Origin: Sphingobacterium haloxyli
GTDB lineage: Bacteria > Bacteroidota > Bacteroidia > Sphingobacteriales > Sphingobacteriaceae
Direction: 5' to 3'
NCBI RefSeq assembly: GCF_002980525.1
Contig: NZ_PVBQ01000009.1
Coordinates: 80,538 to 144,537 of the forward strand
Length of the DNA: 64,000 nt
Under the pieces are notes generated by a model that saw nothing but the letters and a program-made list of their open reading frames with translations, did no database searches and was not told the DNA's origin. Within the stretch, counting starts at the first letter, position 1. The number at the start of each line of letters is the position of its first letter. This document shows positions 45,008 to 55,397 of this stretch, one piece after another. The translations under genes and the position numbers were made by a program.

Positions 45008-46132
45008 ATGAAGACACTTTCATTGGTATTCCCGGTAGTGGGATTGGCATTGTTTGCTAGCAGCTGTACCGTTAAGAGTACAGAAAACAAGGCCGAGGTA
45101 ATGACGCGGGTGCCGGTAACGGACCTTATGGTAATGGATACGACCATTTATCAGGAATATATCGCGGACATTCAGGCAAACAAGAATGTTGAGCTGCGCT
45201 CGCGTTTGACGGGCTTTTTAGAAAAGATATACGTCGATGAGGGGGCGGCTGTTAAAGCGGGGCAGGTGCTTTTTCAATTGAATGACGAAGAATATAAGGC
45301 TGATTATGCAAAAGCAGAAGCGGCCCTGAATATCGCGATCTCCGAAGCAAAAAAAGTAGAATTGGAGCGGGAGCGAATCAAGAAACTCGTCGAAAAAAAT
45401 ATTGTGTCGTCGACAGAGGCTGATCTCATCAAGGTACAATATAAAGCGGCGCTTTCTAAAATAGAAGAAGCGAAGGCGGTGAAAAATCAGATGCAGACCA
45501 AGCTTTCCCAAACACGCATCCGTGCTCCGTTCAGCGGCCGTATTGATAGGATTTTATTGAAAGAGGGGTCGTTATTGGAGGAGGGTTCTTTGATTACAAC
45601 GATATCTGACTTAGGTGCTGTAAATGTTTATTTTGATATTTCGGAAACCGAATATTTGAATCTTGCCAGCGACTCCAACTTCAGAAAGAATACATTTAAA
45701 AGGGAAGTAAAGCTCGCTTTGGCAAATGGTGTGGAGTACCCGCATGCTGGAGAAGCAAGAATTGTGGAGAGCGAGTTCAATCCAGGTACAGGTTCTATAT
45801 CGCTGCGGGCAAAATTTCCAAACTCGGAGGGGTTACTAAAACACGGTGCATCTGGTAAAATAGGTGTGCCGGTAGCAACGGGGGACACCAAGTTCGTGCA
45901 TCAAAAATCGGTGGTAGAGATCCAAGACAAGGCATATGTATATGTATTAAATAGCGACTCTACTGTGCAAATGAAACCTTTTCGGGCTGGTGAACGTGTC
46001 GGCCACTACTATATTGTCGCTAGTGGTTTGGACGATGATCAGAAAATTGTTTTCGAAGGCGTACAGGGGCTTCGTGATGGTATGAAGGTGAACCCTGTAG
46101 AACGGAATACCTCAGAAATAAATATAAATTAA
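45008..46132 (+). CDS. RND efflux adaptor lipoprotein (membrane fusion protein, AcrA/MexA-like)
   Basis: A 374-residue periplasmic adaptor that joins the inner-membrane pump to the outer-membrane channel. Lipobox at FASSC (C20). The lipoyl half-motifs (RSRLTGFLEKIYVDEGAAVKAGQVLFQL and TRIRAPFSGRIDRILLKEGSLL) flank a coiled-coil hairpin (about residues 95-165), followed by beta-barrel and membrane-proximal domains. It is 7 bp upstream of the RND-OMF gene, so the two are one transcript and make a complete tripartite system. Confidence 0.92.
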   Translation: MKTLSLVFPVVGLALFASSCTVKSTENKAEVMTRVPVTDLMVMDTTIYQEYIADIQANKNVELRSRLTGFLEKIYVDEGAAVKAGQVLFQLNDEEYKADYAKAEAALNIAISEAKKVELERERIKKLVEKNIVSSTEADLIKVQYKAALSKIEEAKAVKNQMQTKLSQTRIRAPFSGRIDRILLKEGSLLEEGSLITTISDLGAVNVYFDISETEYLNLASDSNFRKNTFKREVKLALANGVEYPHAGEARIVESEFNPGTGSISLRAKFPNSEGLLKHGASGKIGVPVATGDTKFVHQKSVVEIQDKAYVYVLNSDSTVQMKPFRAGERVGHYYIVASGLDDDQKIVFEGVQGLRDGMKVNPVERNTSEININ

Positions 46133-46139
46133 TTGCCAG

Positions 46140-49100
46140 ATGTTTGAAACTTATATAAAGCGGCCTGTACTTTCGTTGGTGATATCCATTTTCATCACAT
46201 TATTGGGGGTCTTGGCCTTATTTACTTTGCCCGTTACACAATTTCCGGATATTGTTCCCCCCTCAGTGGTGGTAACTGCAAGTTATACCGGTGCAAACGC
46301 AGAGGTAAGTACCGATGCAGTCGCTATCCCGTTGGAAAGGGCAATTAATGGAGTCGCTGGTATGACTTCGATGAATACGGTGACTACGAATAATGGGACT
46401 ACACTTATTCAAATAGCTTTTAATGTCGGTGTAGATCCAGATATCGCTGCGGTTAATGTGCAGAACCGAGTCTCGACGGTGATAGATGAGCTGCCTGAAG
46501 AAGTAATACGTGCGGGTGTACTTACCGAAAAGGAAGTAAATAGTATGTTGATGTACCTCAATATTTATACTTCGGATGAGACTGCGGATGAGCGATTCAT
46601 ATATAATTTTACTGATATCAATATTCTTAAAGAACTGAAGCGAATCGAGGGTGTCGGCTTTGCTGAAATTATGGGATTTAAGGATTATGCTATGCGTGTT
46701 TGGCTTAAACCGGACCGTTTGGCGGCGTATCAAATATCTACAGAAGAAGTAATAGAAGCCTTGCGCCGGCAGAATATTGAGGCGGCTCCGGGACAAACGG
46801 GGATTGGATCAGACAAAACGGTAAACATGCAGCAGTATGTGCTGCGCTACCCCGGCCGGTTTACCGAACCTCAGGAGTATGCTAATGTGCCTATTCGAGC
46901 TAACTCAGACGGTTCTATCTTACGGATTCGTGATGTGGCTGAGGTCGAATTCGGATCGTTAGAGTATGAGATGGCTTCGAAAGCAGATGGGCGACCATCG
47001 GCTTCCATTATGATGAAACAGTTGCCCGGATCAAATGCCCAAGAGGTAATCCAACGTGTAAAAGACCGCATGGAGGAATTAAAGGTTATGACGTTTCCAC
47101 CAGGAATGGAATATAGTATGGGATACGATGTTTCCCGTTTTCTCGACGCATCGATGTCCAGCGTGGTGAAGACGCTATTGGAAGCATTTATCCTTGTATT
47201 TTTGGTTGTATTCATCTTTTTGCAGGATTTCAGAGCTACCATCATACCAATTCTTGCTGTACCGGTAAGTTTGATCGGGGCTATGTTTTTTATGTTGATG
47301 ATGGGTTTCTCCATTAATTTGCTGACGTTGTTTGCATTGGTGCTGGCAATCGGTATTGTGGTGGATAACGGTATTGTCGTCGTCGAGGCTGTCTTTGCTA
47401 AAATGGAGGAGGAACATCTGCCCCCTATGGAGGCTACACTTGCTGCAATGAAGGAAGTGGGTTCGGCTGTTATTGCCATTACCTTGGTGATGTCGGCGGT
47501 GTTTATACCGGTAGCCTTCCTTTCGGGCCCGGTGGGGGTATTCTACCGCCAGTTCTCCCTGACCTTAGCGGCGGCGATCGTGATTTCGGGAATCAATGCC
47601 TTAACGTTGACACCAGCGCTATGCGCGCTTATCCTCCGTTCGCCCCATGATAAAAAAGAGTCGAATAGCTGGTTAAATAGATTTTTCAAGAAATTTAACT
47701 CCTCGTACGATAAAACAGCGGGTGGCTATCGAAGGTTATTGACGCGCATAGCGGGTCGGAGGATCGTGACAGTTGGGATGCTTATTTTCTTTTTTGTTGC
47801 CACTTGGGGTGTCAGCAGTATATTGCCGTCGGGCTTTATTCCTACTGAGGATCAAGGGATGGTTTATATAAATGTAACAACTCCGCCGGGTGCGACGGTA
47901 GACCGTACAGAACGGGCGTTGAATGAGGTGGGTGAGATTGCCCGAAGCTTGGAGTCGGTCGAGACCGTTTCTACGCTTGCGGGGTACAGTCTGTTGACCG
48001 AGGTGTCGGGCGCATCGTACGGTATGGGTATGATTAATCTTAGGCCTTGGGACGAGCGAAATGTTACGGTGGATGATGTGATGCGAGAATTGCAGGAAAA
48101 GACCGCGCACATTGTCGATGCTAGGATTGAGTTCTTTCCACCGCCGACAGTTCCGGGATTTGGTAACGCGTCGGGGTTTGAATTGCGCTTATTGGATCGT
48201 AGTGGAAATGAGGATTTAAATCAGACGGCAAGGGTCGTCGACGAATTCGTAACAGCGCTCAATGACACGGAATCCATAGAAGGAGTTTCGTCGAGTTTCG
48301 ATGTCAGCTTCCCTCAGTATATGTTGGAGGTAGATTATGATATGGCCGCCAAAAGAGGAATTTCGGTTGAAAACGCCATGACAACACTGCAAACGCTAAT
48401 GGGAAGTTTTTACGCGACTAATTTTATCCGTTACGGGCAGATGTATAAAGTGATGGTACAGGCCGATCCGCATTATCGTCAACGACCGGAGGATGTCTTG
48501 GATCTGTTTGTAAAAACTAAAGACGGGGAGATGGTGCGCTATTCTTCTTTTATAAAGATGAAGCGTGTGTATGGACCTGAACAAATAACACGCTATAATA
48601 TGTTTACGTCGGCCATGTTGAATGGTCAACCGGCACCGGGTTATAGCACGGGTCAAGCAATCGAGACGATACAAAGATTGGCAGAAGACCTGCCTCAGGG
48701 GTACGCAATAGAATGGGCGGGCATGACGCGAGAGCAGGTTATCTCCGGAAATCAAGCGATTTACATCTTTGCGTTATGTTTGGTGTTTGTGTATTTATTG
48801 CTATCCGCGCAATACGAAAGTTTTTTGTTACCGCTGCCCGTTATCTTAGGGCTTCCGCCGGGTGTTTTTGGCTCTTTCTTGTTCTTGAAATTGCTTGGGT
48901 TGGAAAACGACATTTATGCGCAGGTGGCAATGGTCATGTTGATTGGTCTACTTGGTAAAAATGCCATTTTGATTGTGGAATATGCTGTATTGAAACAAAA
49001 ACAGGGGATGAATGTATTACAGGCGGCGATAGAAGGTGCTTATGTGAGATTACGTCCTATATTGATGACATCGTTTGCCATTATCGCTGGGCTAATACCA

Positions 49101-50708
49101 TTGATGCTAGCGTCTGGTGCCGGTGCGATTGGAAACCGGACGATCGGTACGGCATCTGTGGGTGGTATGTTAATCGGGACATTATTTGGTGTTATTATTA
49201 TTCCGGGATTATATGTGATGTTTTCGCGGAAGAAAAAGGAAAAGAATAAAAGCATGGTGCCGAAAGTCGTGGCTTTATTAATTGCTTCGGGTTTGGTAGT
49301 ATCATGTACCGTGCCGAAAGAACTGGGAAAAGAAACACATGCAGAACTGCCGACGCAATTCCATCATGATAGTCTGGCATCAGTAAATACGGATACCGCA
49401 AATATTGCTCACCGACCGTGGAAGGAAATATTTACAGACCCTTACCTAAAAGCACTAATCGATTCGGCATTAATCTATAATTATGACTTGCAGCAAGCTA
49501 TTCAGCGCATTGAGATTGCACAGGCAAGCTTTAAGCAACGAAAGGCGGCTCTTTTACCTACTTTAGACCTGGCTGCGGAAGCTGGATTGAGAAAATATGG
49601 TTTCTATACGGAAGAGGGTATTGGTAACTATGATACGGGATTTTCGGAAAATTTAAAAGACGACGAACAGATTCCGGAAGTATTGCCGGACTATTTTGTC
49701 GGTGTCCGAGCGTCGTGGGAACTGGACTTGTGGGGCAAGTTACGTGCGCAGAAAAATGCGGCATTTAATAGTTTGCTGGCGGAGAACGAAGCGCGACGAT
49801 TGGTAGAGACGGAGCTGGTGACGAATATCGCTTCAGCTTATTACGAGTTGCTTAGCTTAGATGCGAAGATTAAAGTGTTTGACAACAACATCGTATTGAA
49901 TGAACGGGCGTTGGAAATTACGGAGTTGCAAAAGGAAGCTGGACGCGCCACACAACTTGGTGTGCAGCAATTTAAGGCTTTTCTGGCTAATTCGCGGGCT
50001 GAGCGTGAACGGACTAGACAGGAAATCACGCTGTTAGAACACCATATTAACTACTTGACAGGAAGATTTAATAACCAAGTTCGACGGACAGAAGGCAAAT
50101 TTGGAGATCGTCCGTTATTTGAAAAGCTTGATGTGGGGGTGCCTTTTCAGATGCTTGCCTTACGACCCGATATTCGAGAGGCTTCTTTCCTGCTTATCGG
50201 AGCAGAGCAGGACGTGAAATTTGCTAAAGCGGCTTTCCTTCCCAGCGTCGTATTATCACCTTTTATGGGGTTGCAAGCATTTAGCCTGAACAAGCTTGTC
50301 AATATGGACAAATCGTTGACTTATGGTCTGGCCGGCGGCCTGACCGCTCCAATTTTTAATCAACGTCAGTTAAAAAGCCAATATGAAACCTACAAAGCGA
50401 TGTATGGCCTAAGCTTTCTGGAGTATGAAAAGCGGGTACTCAATGCCTATAATGAGGTGTCGAACGCGGTGAAAACGCAAGATCATATCGAACAGCGACA
50501 ACAATATATTAAAGAAGAAGTAGAGGCGCTCAAAGGTGCTGTAGATGCTGCCAACGAGTTATTCATCGCCGGACGAGTATCTTACCTGGAAATCATCACA
50601 GCACAGAAAGATGCAGTTTCCGCCGAGCTGGATGAGGTGGAGATACAAAAAGAGGAATTATTAAATGAGATCGTTATTTATAAAACGCTTGGGGGAGGGT
50701 GGCAGTAG
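46140..50708 (+). CDS. RND efflux permease fused to a TolC-like outer-membrane factor
   Basis: A 1522-residue protein with no stop between two usually separate genes. Residues 1-1038 are a full HAE1-type RND pump (AcrB-like, about 1040 residues): first helix RPVLSLVISIFITLLGVLALF, TM4 with D409-N410, and TM10 with K940 in GKNAILIVEYA. Residues 1039-1522 (484, the size of a stand-alone OMF) begin with a complete lipoprotein signal (MVPKVVALLIASGLVVSC; C1056) and continue as a NodT/TolC-type factor with long helices and WELDLWGKLRAQKNAAFNSL. An ATG at 49254 begins exactly there and has a purine-rich stretch upstream, so separate initiation is possible. The second Asp of the AcrB D407/D408 pair is Asn here. 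Confidence 0.9.
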   Translation: MFETYIKRPVLSLVISIFITLLGVLALFTLPVTQFPDIVPPSVVVTASYTGANAEVSTDAVAIPLERAINGVAGMTSMNTVTTNNGTTLIQIAFNVGVDPDIAAVNVQNRVSTVIDELPEEVIRAGVLTEKEVNSMLMYLNIYTSDETADERFIYNFTDINILKELKRIEGVGFAEIMGFKDYAMRVWLKPDRLAAYQISTEEVIEALRRQNIEAAPGQTGIGSDKTVNMQQYVLRYPGRFTEPQEYANVPIRANSDGSILRIRDVAEVEFGSLEYEMASKADGRPSASIMMKQLPGSNAQEVIQRVKDRMEELKVMTFPPGMEYSMGYDVSRFLDASMSSVVKTLLEAFILVFLVVFIFLQDFRATIIPILAVPVSLIGAMFFMLMMGFSINLLTLFALVLAIGIVVDNGIVVVEAVFAKMEEEHLPPMEATLAAMKEVGSAVIAITLVMSAVFIPVAFLSGPVGVFYRQFSLTLAAAIVISGINALTLTPALCALILRSPHDKKESNSWLNRFFKKFNSSYDKTAGGYRRLLTRIAGRRIVTVGMLIFFFVATWGVSSILPSGFIPTEDQGMVYINVTTPPGATVDRTERALNEVGEIARSLESVETVSTLAGYSLLTEVSGASYGMGMINLRPWDERNVTVDDVMRELQEKTAHIVDARIEFFPPPTVPGFGNASGFELRLLDRSGNEDLNQTARVVDEFVTALNDTESIEGVSSSFDVSFPQYMLEVDYDMAAKRGISVENAMTTLQTLMGSFYATNFIRYGQMYKVMVQADPHYRQRPEDVLDLFVKTKDGEMVRYSSFIKMKRVYGPEQITRYNMFTSAMLNGQPAPGYSTGQAIETIQRLAEDLPQGYAIEWAGMTREQVISGNQAIYIFALCLVFVYLLLSAQYESFLLPLPVILGLPPGVFGSFLFLKLLGLENDIYAQVAMVMLIGLLGKNAILIVEYAVLKQKQGMNVLQAAIEGAYVRLRPILMTSFAIIAGLIPLMLASGAGAIGNRTIGTASVGGMLIGTLFGVIIIPGLYVMFSRKKKEKNKSMVPKVVALLIASGLVVSCTVPKELGKETHAELPTQFHHDSLASVNTDTANIAHRPWKEIFTDPYLKALIDSALIYNYDLQQAIQRIEIAQASFKQRKAALLPTLDLAAEAGLRKYGFYTEEGIGNYDTGFSENLKDDEQIPEVLPDYFVGVRASWELDLWGKLRAQKNAAFNSLLAENEARRLVETELVTNIASAYYELLSLDAKIKVFDNNIVLNERALEITELQKEAGRATQLGVQQFKAFLANSRAERERTRQEITLLEHHINYLTGRFNNQVRRTEGKFGDRPLFEKLDVGVPFQMLALRPDIREASFLLIGAEQDVKFAKAAFLPSVVLSPFMGLQAFSLNKLVNMDKSLTYGLAGGLTAPIFNQRQLKSQYETYKAMYGLSFLEYEKRVLNAYNEVSNAVKTQDHIEQRQQYIKEEVEALKGAVDAANELFIAGRVSYLEIITAQKDAVSAELDEVEIQKEELLNEIVIYKTLGGGWQ

Positions 50709-50712
50709 CATG

Positions 50713-51507
50713 CTACAGCTCCTCTCTCAATATTTTCTCCAACTCCTCCGGACTGAGATTCATATTGACGTTTCCATCTTTAGCAAACGATATTTCTCCC
50801 GTTTCTTCGGATACGATAACTGCGACCGCCTCGGATACTTCGGTGACGCCGATGGCCGCCCGGTGACGTAATCCAAATTGCGGTGGTAGATCCTCGCTAT
50901 CGGACAATGGTAATACACAGCTCGCCGTCATGATGCGAAAGTCGACAATAACAACGGCGCCATCATGTAGCGGGCTGTTTTTGAAAAAAATACTCTCCAA
51001 TAAACGTTTGGACACCGGGGCATCAATATATTCGCCGCTGGATTGATAATATTCTTCGTCAAAGTAGCGCGAAAATACGAGCAGGGCTCCAGTACGGGAC
51101 CGCGACATGCTACGGCAGGCGTCAATGATGGGTTTTAGTTGTTCGCCGTTGTCAATTTGTGAAGTTTTTTTGGTATTCAGGAAGGACCAGAAGAACTTCT
51201 TCCGCCGCAGTGAAATGTTCTTTCCAATATGAATTAGAAATCGTCGTATTTCCTGTTGAAAAACGACGATTAACGCTATGGAACCAACGGAAATAAATCC
51301 TCCAAAAATTTCGGTAAGCAGACGCATTTCCATTTGTTTTACAACAAGATAGATGCCATAGAAAAGACCTACTCCTATAAGAATATTAACGGCAATGGTG
51401 CCTTTTATCAAACTATATATATAATAGATGATAATGGCCACCAGTAAAATATCAATGATGTCCAGTAAGCGAAAGCCACTGAAAATATTTGGATCAAGAT
51501 TGTTCAT
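50713..51507 (-). CDS. cdaA: Diadenylate cyclase CdaA
   Basis: A 264-residue membrane enzyme that makes cyclic di-AMP from two ATP. There are three N-terminal helices (about 14-88), then a DAC domain with the DGA motif (residues 182-184, LHDGAVVI) and the RHR motif (214-216, GLRHRAAIG). Its stop codon lies 5 bp from the end of the convergent RND gene. It is divergent from pdxJ. No CdaR or GlmM neighbour is present, unlike in Firmicutes. Confidence 0.95.
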   Translation of the reverse strand: MNNLDPNIFSGFRLLDIIDILLVAIIIYYIYSLIKGTIAVNILIGVGLFYGIYLVVKQMEMRLLTEIFGGFISVGSIALIVVFQQEIRRFLIHIGKNISLRRKKFFWSFLNTKKTSQIDNGEQLKPIIDACRSMSRSRTGALLVFSRYFDEEYYQSSGEYIDAPVSKRLLESIFFKNSPLHDGAVVIVDFRIMTASCVLPLSDSEDLPPQFGLRHRAAIGVTEVSEAVAVIVSEETGEISFAKDGNVNMNLSPEELEKILREEL

Positions 51508-51582
51508 TATCTGTTTGCAATTTAAGGTTTTTTTTGGAATTTCGTGAGGACGTATTTGGAATGCGTAAAACGAAATAATACT

Positions 51583-52302
51583 ATGACTAAACTATCGGTA
51601 AATATTAATAAGATTGCCACGCTACGAAACGCTAGGGGAGGGAATGTGCCCAATGTGGTAGCTGCTGCATTAGCTTGTGAACGTTTTGGAGCACAGGGAA
51701 TCACGGTACATCCCCGTCCGGACGAAAGGCATATTCGTTATCAAGATGTTTATGATATCAAGGCTGAGATTACGACGGAATTCAACATAGAGGGAAATTG
51801 CCGGGAACAAAAATTTGTAGATTTGGTGTTGGCGAACAAACCGACACAAGTAACATTAGTTCCGGATGCGCTTAATCAGATTACTTCCAATCATGGCTGG
51901 AACACCATCGAACATAGAGATTATTTGAGAGATGTGGTAAAACGATTTCAAGACAACGGAATTCGGGTGTCTATTTTTGTTGATCCCGATGAGGAGATGG
52001 TCGAGGGGGCTGCGGAAACGGGTACCGATAGAGTAGAGCTTTATACGGAGGGCTATGCAGCGGAATTTGGTTACGATGATCAAAAAGCTATCGCGCCCTA
52101 TATTAAGGCGGCTCGAAAAGCACAGGAAGTGGGGCTTGGATTAAATGCCGGTCATGACCTGGATTTGCATAACTTAAAGTATTTTAACGAACGCATTCCT
52201 GGGCTACTCGAAGTAAGTATTGGTCATGCGCTTATTGCCGACGCGTTGTACCTGGGACTGGAAGAAACAATAAAACGGTATTTGTTAGCGTTAAAGGCTT
52301 AG
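51583..52302 (+). CDS. pdxJ: Pyridoxine 5'-phosphate synthase
   Basis: 239 residues from the ATG at 51583, preferred over an upstream ATG at 51544 because the family begins [17 protein letters not shown] and this gives the normal length. The TIM-barrel enzyme joins 1-deoxyxylulose 5-phosphate and 3-amino-2-oxopropyl phosphate to make pyridoxine 5'-phosphate (DXP-dependent vitamin B6 route). Features include HPRPDERHI and the C-terminal [12 protein letters not shown] with EVSIGHALI. Confidence 0.96.
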   Translation: MTKLSVNINKIATLRNARGGNVPNVVAAALACERFGAQGITVHPRPDERHIRYQDVYDIKAEITTEFNIEGNCREQKFVDLVLANKPTQVTLVPDALNQITSNHGWNTIEHRDYLRDVVKRFQDNGIRVSIFVDPDEEMVEGAAETGTDRVELYTEGYAAEFGYDDQKAIAPYIKAARKAQEVGLGLNAGHDLDLHNLKYFNERIPGLLEVSIGHALIADALYLGLEETIKRYLLALKA

Positions 52303-52326
52303 ATACAGGGCAAACGCCCTGTATCT
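52301..52326. terminator. Hairpin between convergent pdxJ and lepB
   Basis: A perfect 11-bp stem (AGATACAGGGC with GCCCTGTATCT) and an AAAC loop. It overlaps the pdxJ stop. Flanking T-tracts are short on both strands, so it is probably a two-way terminator of moderate strength. Confidence 0.6.
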
Positions 52327-52330
52327 AACT

Positions 52331-53821
52331 TTAATTAATCCCCTTAAAGATTCTGTTCCATCGTATTTTGGAAAGGAATGTTCCTTTGTCATCCCAGCTC
52401 ATCCATGTAAATAGTGCTTTTCCAACGATATGGTCTTCTGGCACAAAACCCCATGAACGGGAATCTAATGAGTTGTGTCTATTGTCTCCCATCATCCAAT
52501 AGTAATTTTGTTTGAATGTATAGCTGTCTGCTCTTTCTCCGTTGATATAATAGCCGTCCGCTTTTTTCTCTAAGGTGTTGCCTTCGTAGTCTCGTATAGC
52601 GCGACCATATAACGGAATGGTAAGCGAGTCTAGCGCTACTGTCCAACCTTCGGCAGGAATGGTAAGAGGACCGAAGTTATCTATGCTCCAGTTGTAGTGC
52701 TTATCGTGGGGGTAGGCGGCGGAACTCTCGTCAATGTACATTTCGACCTCTCTTACGTTCCCCCAACTCTTTATTGTCTCGGCTTGCTTTACAGTAAGGT
52801 GCATCATGAAGACGCTGGGATCAGACATTTGTTGGAAGTCTATGCGCAAGTCATGCATTCTTTCTCGGTTAAGTCCTGATCCGTCTGTGTAAATAAAATT
52901 GGCCATTTGCATCTCGGGAGGGGTAAACGCCGGTTCCCCATTTATAAACAGTTTCGCGCGTTCTAAGGATACCACATCACCAGGCATTCCGACACAACGC
53001 TTGATATAGTTTTCGCGTTTGTCAATAGGACGGGTTTCGATGGTAAATTGATTGTGCACTATGTCTTTTCCCATTTCGCGTACAAGATCTGCGTAGGTCC
53101 GTTCTTGATATTCTAAAGCCACGGTGTCTCCTGCGGGAAAGTTGAATACGACGACGTCATTCCGTTTTATCTTTTGGAAGCCCGGCAAACGTTTGTAAGG
53201 TAGCTGTATCGCTTCAGAATAAGCTTTTCCTCCCGTCACTGGCATCGTATGGTGTGCAAATGGAAAAGCGATGGGTGTAATAGGGACACGTGGCCCGTAA
53301 TTCAGCTTACTTACAAATAGGAAGTCACCAATCAATAAACTGCGCTCCATCGATCCGGTAGGGATCATATAGGCCTCAATGAGAAAACCTCTAATCAATG
53401 TTGCTGCTATTGTTGCAAAAATAATGGCATCAGCCCACTCACGTGCTACCGTTTTCTTGTAGGGATATTTTTTGTGGAAGGCCTCCGTGTTGGATTGCCC
53501 TAAATATTTTACATTTGGGTCTCTTCCCCACAACGGTAAGAATATAAAAGGTAATAATACGGCGACAACAGATTCCCAGAAACGACGTTTTCCGAAACTT
53601 TTTAGGAAATCGAGGTACAGGGCGTAAAAAATGAAGATATTTACGATAGGTACAAGTAGCAGGATGACCCACCATGTAGGGCGGGCGGTTAATTGTGCCA
53701 TGACGTATTCCCGATAAAAAGGAATAATGGCTTCCCAACCCTGCTTTCCTGCTTTTTTGAATAGTAACCATAATCCGTATAATGTGACTATAGTTAATAT
53801 GGTAAAAATGATATAATACAT
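52331..53821 (-). CDS. lepB: Signal peptidase I with an N-terminal membrane extension
   Basis: 496 residues from the ATG at 53821 (7 bp after the dapB stop; an upstream start would overlap dapB). It removes signal peptides from exported proteins at the inner membrane. The catalytic Ser157 is in [15 protein letters not shown] and Lys274 in [12 protein letters not shown]; the C-terminal box is [16 protein letters not shown]. The first about 115 residues are an extra three-helix domain resembling DUF5684 ([20 protein letters not shown]). E. coli LepB has 324 residues. It is the last gene of the parA-lepB operon. Confidence 0.93.
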   Translation of the reverse strand: MYYIIFTILTIVTLYGLWLLFKKAGKQGWEAIIPFYREYVMAQLTARPTWWVILLLVPIVNIFIFYALYLDFLKSFGKRRFWESVVAVLLPFIFLPLWGRDPNVKYLGQSNTEAFHKKYPYKKTVAREWADAIIFATIAATLIRGFLIEAYMIPTGSMERSLLIGDFLFVSKLNYGPRVPITPIAFPFAHHTMPVTGGKAYSEAIQLPYKRLPGFQKIKRNDVVVFNFPAGDTVALEYQERTYADLVREMGKDIVHNQFTIETRPIDKRENYIKRCVGMPGDVVSLERAKLFINGEPAFTPPEMQMANFIYTDGSGLNRERMHDLRIDFQQMSDPSVFMMHLTVKQAETIKSWGNVREVEMYIDESSAAYPHDKHYNWSIDNFGPLTIPAEGWTVALDSLTIPLYGRAIRDYEGNTLEKKADGYYINGERADSYTFKQNYYWMMGDNRHNSLDSRSWGFVPEDHIVGKALFTWMSWDDKGTFLSKIRWNRIFKGIN

Positions 53822-53828
53822 ATTGTTG

Positions 53829-54569
53829 TTACATAAAATCAAACATCTCTGTTATTTGATAAAATCCTTTTTTATCTTGCACCCATTCCGCAGCGACTAC
53901 TGCCCCCAAAGCAAAGCCGGCACGGCTATGTGCCGTGTGTTTAAATTCGATTTGATCCACTTCGGAGCTATACAAAACCGTGTGTGTCCCCGGGACCTCT
54001 TCAATGCGGTGACTTTCAATTAGCAATTCATCTGATTTTGGGATCACTTCCTCGCCCTCACCAATAACATCGTTAACCCATTTTGTTTTATCGGATGTGT
54101 TTTCTAAAATTCCTTCGGCAATGGTGATTGCGGTTCCGCTTGGAGCATCGAGCTTATGGATATGGTGTATTTCCTCAACCTGCACGTCGTATTGCTTATA
54201 AGGGCTCATGGCTTTTGCCAATAATTTGTTTACGTGGAAAAAGACATTTACGCCGATGCTAAAATTAGAGCCATAGAGCATCGTTTGGTTTTCATCCTCA
54301 CATATCGATTGTACTTCATCTAAATGGTCGTACCAACCTGTGGTGCCTACGACAATAGGTAAATTTGCTTCGAAACACAGATGAATATTGTCCAGCGCTG
54401 CTGCCGGTTCACTAAAATCTATGGCGACGTCTGCTTCCGCAATATCATCTGCTGAAATAGATTCACGATTATTTTTATCGACAATGAGAAAAATTTCGTG
54501 GCCTCGCTTCATCGAAAATTTTTCGATAAGCTGCCCCATTTTGCCGTATCCTAAAATTACTATTTTCAT
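53829..54569 (-). CDS. dapB: 4-hydroxy-tetrahydrodipicolinate reductase
   Basis: A 246-residue Rossmann enzyme of lysine and diaminopimelate synthesis that reduces the dapA product with NAD(P)H. The dinucleotide site is [10 protein letters not shown] (8-17). The active-site motif is [15 protein letters not shown] with H135/H136 and K139. It is followed 7 bp later by lepB, and preceded by the DUF5683 gene. Confidence 0.96.
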   Translation of the reverse strand: MKIVILGYGKMGQLIEKFSMKRGHEIFLIVDKNNRESISADDIAEADVAIDFSEPAAALDNIHLCFEANLPIVVGTTGWYDHLDEVQSICEDENQTMLYGSNFSIGVNVFFHVNKLLAKAMSPYKQYDVQVEEIHHIHKLDAPSGTAITIAEGILENTSDKTKWVNDVIGEGEEVIPKSDELLIESHRIEEVPGTHTVLYSSEVDQIEFKHTAHSRAGFALGAVVAAEWVQDKKGFYQITEMFDFM

Positions 54570-54614
54570 TATAATAATTATTTCATGAGCTCGCTCGGCT
54601 CGTAGCTGGTTAAT

Positions 54615-55397
54615 TTATTTTAAATTCATTGTTAGTTTGATACCTGGTGTCACGCCAAAGCCTCCTAAAGCATGAGAACCGATCAACGCTGTATTCATTG
54701 CGGGCATAAGCGTAGGACGAATCTTCATTGTCATGTCAGAACCAATATTCCATCTATATTTTAACATCGAATCCACGTATGCTTCTACAACATTCAACCC
54801 CCAAAAACCCGCCGTGATCAGAATGGTTAAATCCCGGTTTCTGCGTCCATAATCTTTTTGCTGAACTAGACCTTGGGTTCCCCAGTTCATGAGGTCGGGG
54901 TCATTCGGCTCGTCATGGTACTTTATACGATAATCCAACTCATCCAAGAACTTTTTATAATACCACTGCCAGTAATCGAACACGACATAACCCGTGACCA
55001 ATCCCCCATATATAATCGGCACTTTGACCCACCACAACCCCTTGTTGGTATATTGCCCCCATCCGGGTAAAATCAAAGAACGCTTCCAAGCGGTACGGGA
55101 AAGGTGTTCAATTTCCAAACGGGTAGAATCTTTTTTGATATCTTTATAGTAGTATTTTTCGTGTTCTTTCTCCGCTTTTTCCCTCGCTCTGCGCTCTTTT
55201 CGGGTTTCTTTTCGTACGCTGTCCTGCACATTCCCGAGGGTATCTTGGGGCATATCTACCGAATCCTGAAGTGCGACCTTCGTCGTAGCGGTATCTATTG
55301 CCGTAGTATCTACAGCTTTCGTTATCGTATCCCGCTCCTGTGCGCGTATGCTCAACGTAGCGACAACGATCAAGAACAGTAAAAATTTGTAACGCAT
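54615..55397 (-). CDS. DUF5683 domain-containing exported protein
   Basis: A 260-residue protein with an N-terminal signal (MRYKFLLFLIVVATLSIRAQ), a low-complexity acidic and threonine-rich region, a charged lysine/glutamate stretch (about 66-85), and the DUF5683 core (RSLILPGWGQYTNKGLWWVKVPIIYGGLVTGY) with hydrophobic segments. No function is known. Its start overlaps the parB stop by one base (TAATG), so translation is likely coupled. Confidence 0.85.
   Translation of the reverse strand: MRYKFLLFLIVVATLSIRAQERDTITKAVDTTAIDTATTKVALQDSVDMPQDTLGNVQDSVRKETRKERRAREKAEKEHEKYYYKDIKKDSTRLEIEHLSRTAWKRSLILPGWGQYTNKGLWWVKVPIIYGGLVTGYVVFDYWQWYYKKFLDELDYRIKYHDEPNDPDLMNWGTQGLVQQKDYGRRNRDLTILITAGFWGLNVVEAYVDSMLKYRWNIGSDMTMKIRPTLMPAMNTALIGSHALGGFGVTPGIKLTMNLK

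Noticed and set aside
46263..47479. Antisense open frames across the RND pump gene
   Set aside because: They overlap strongly conserved RND sequence on the other strand and show no family features.
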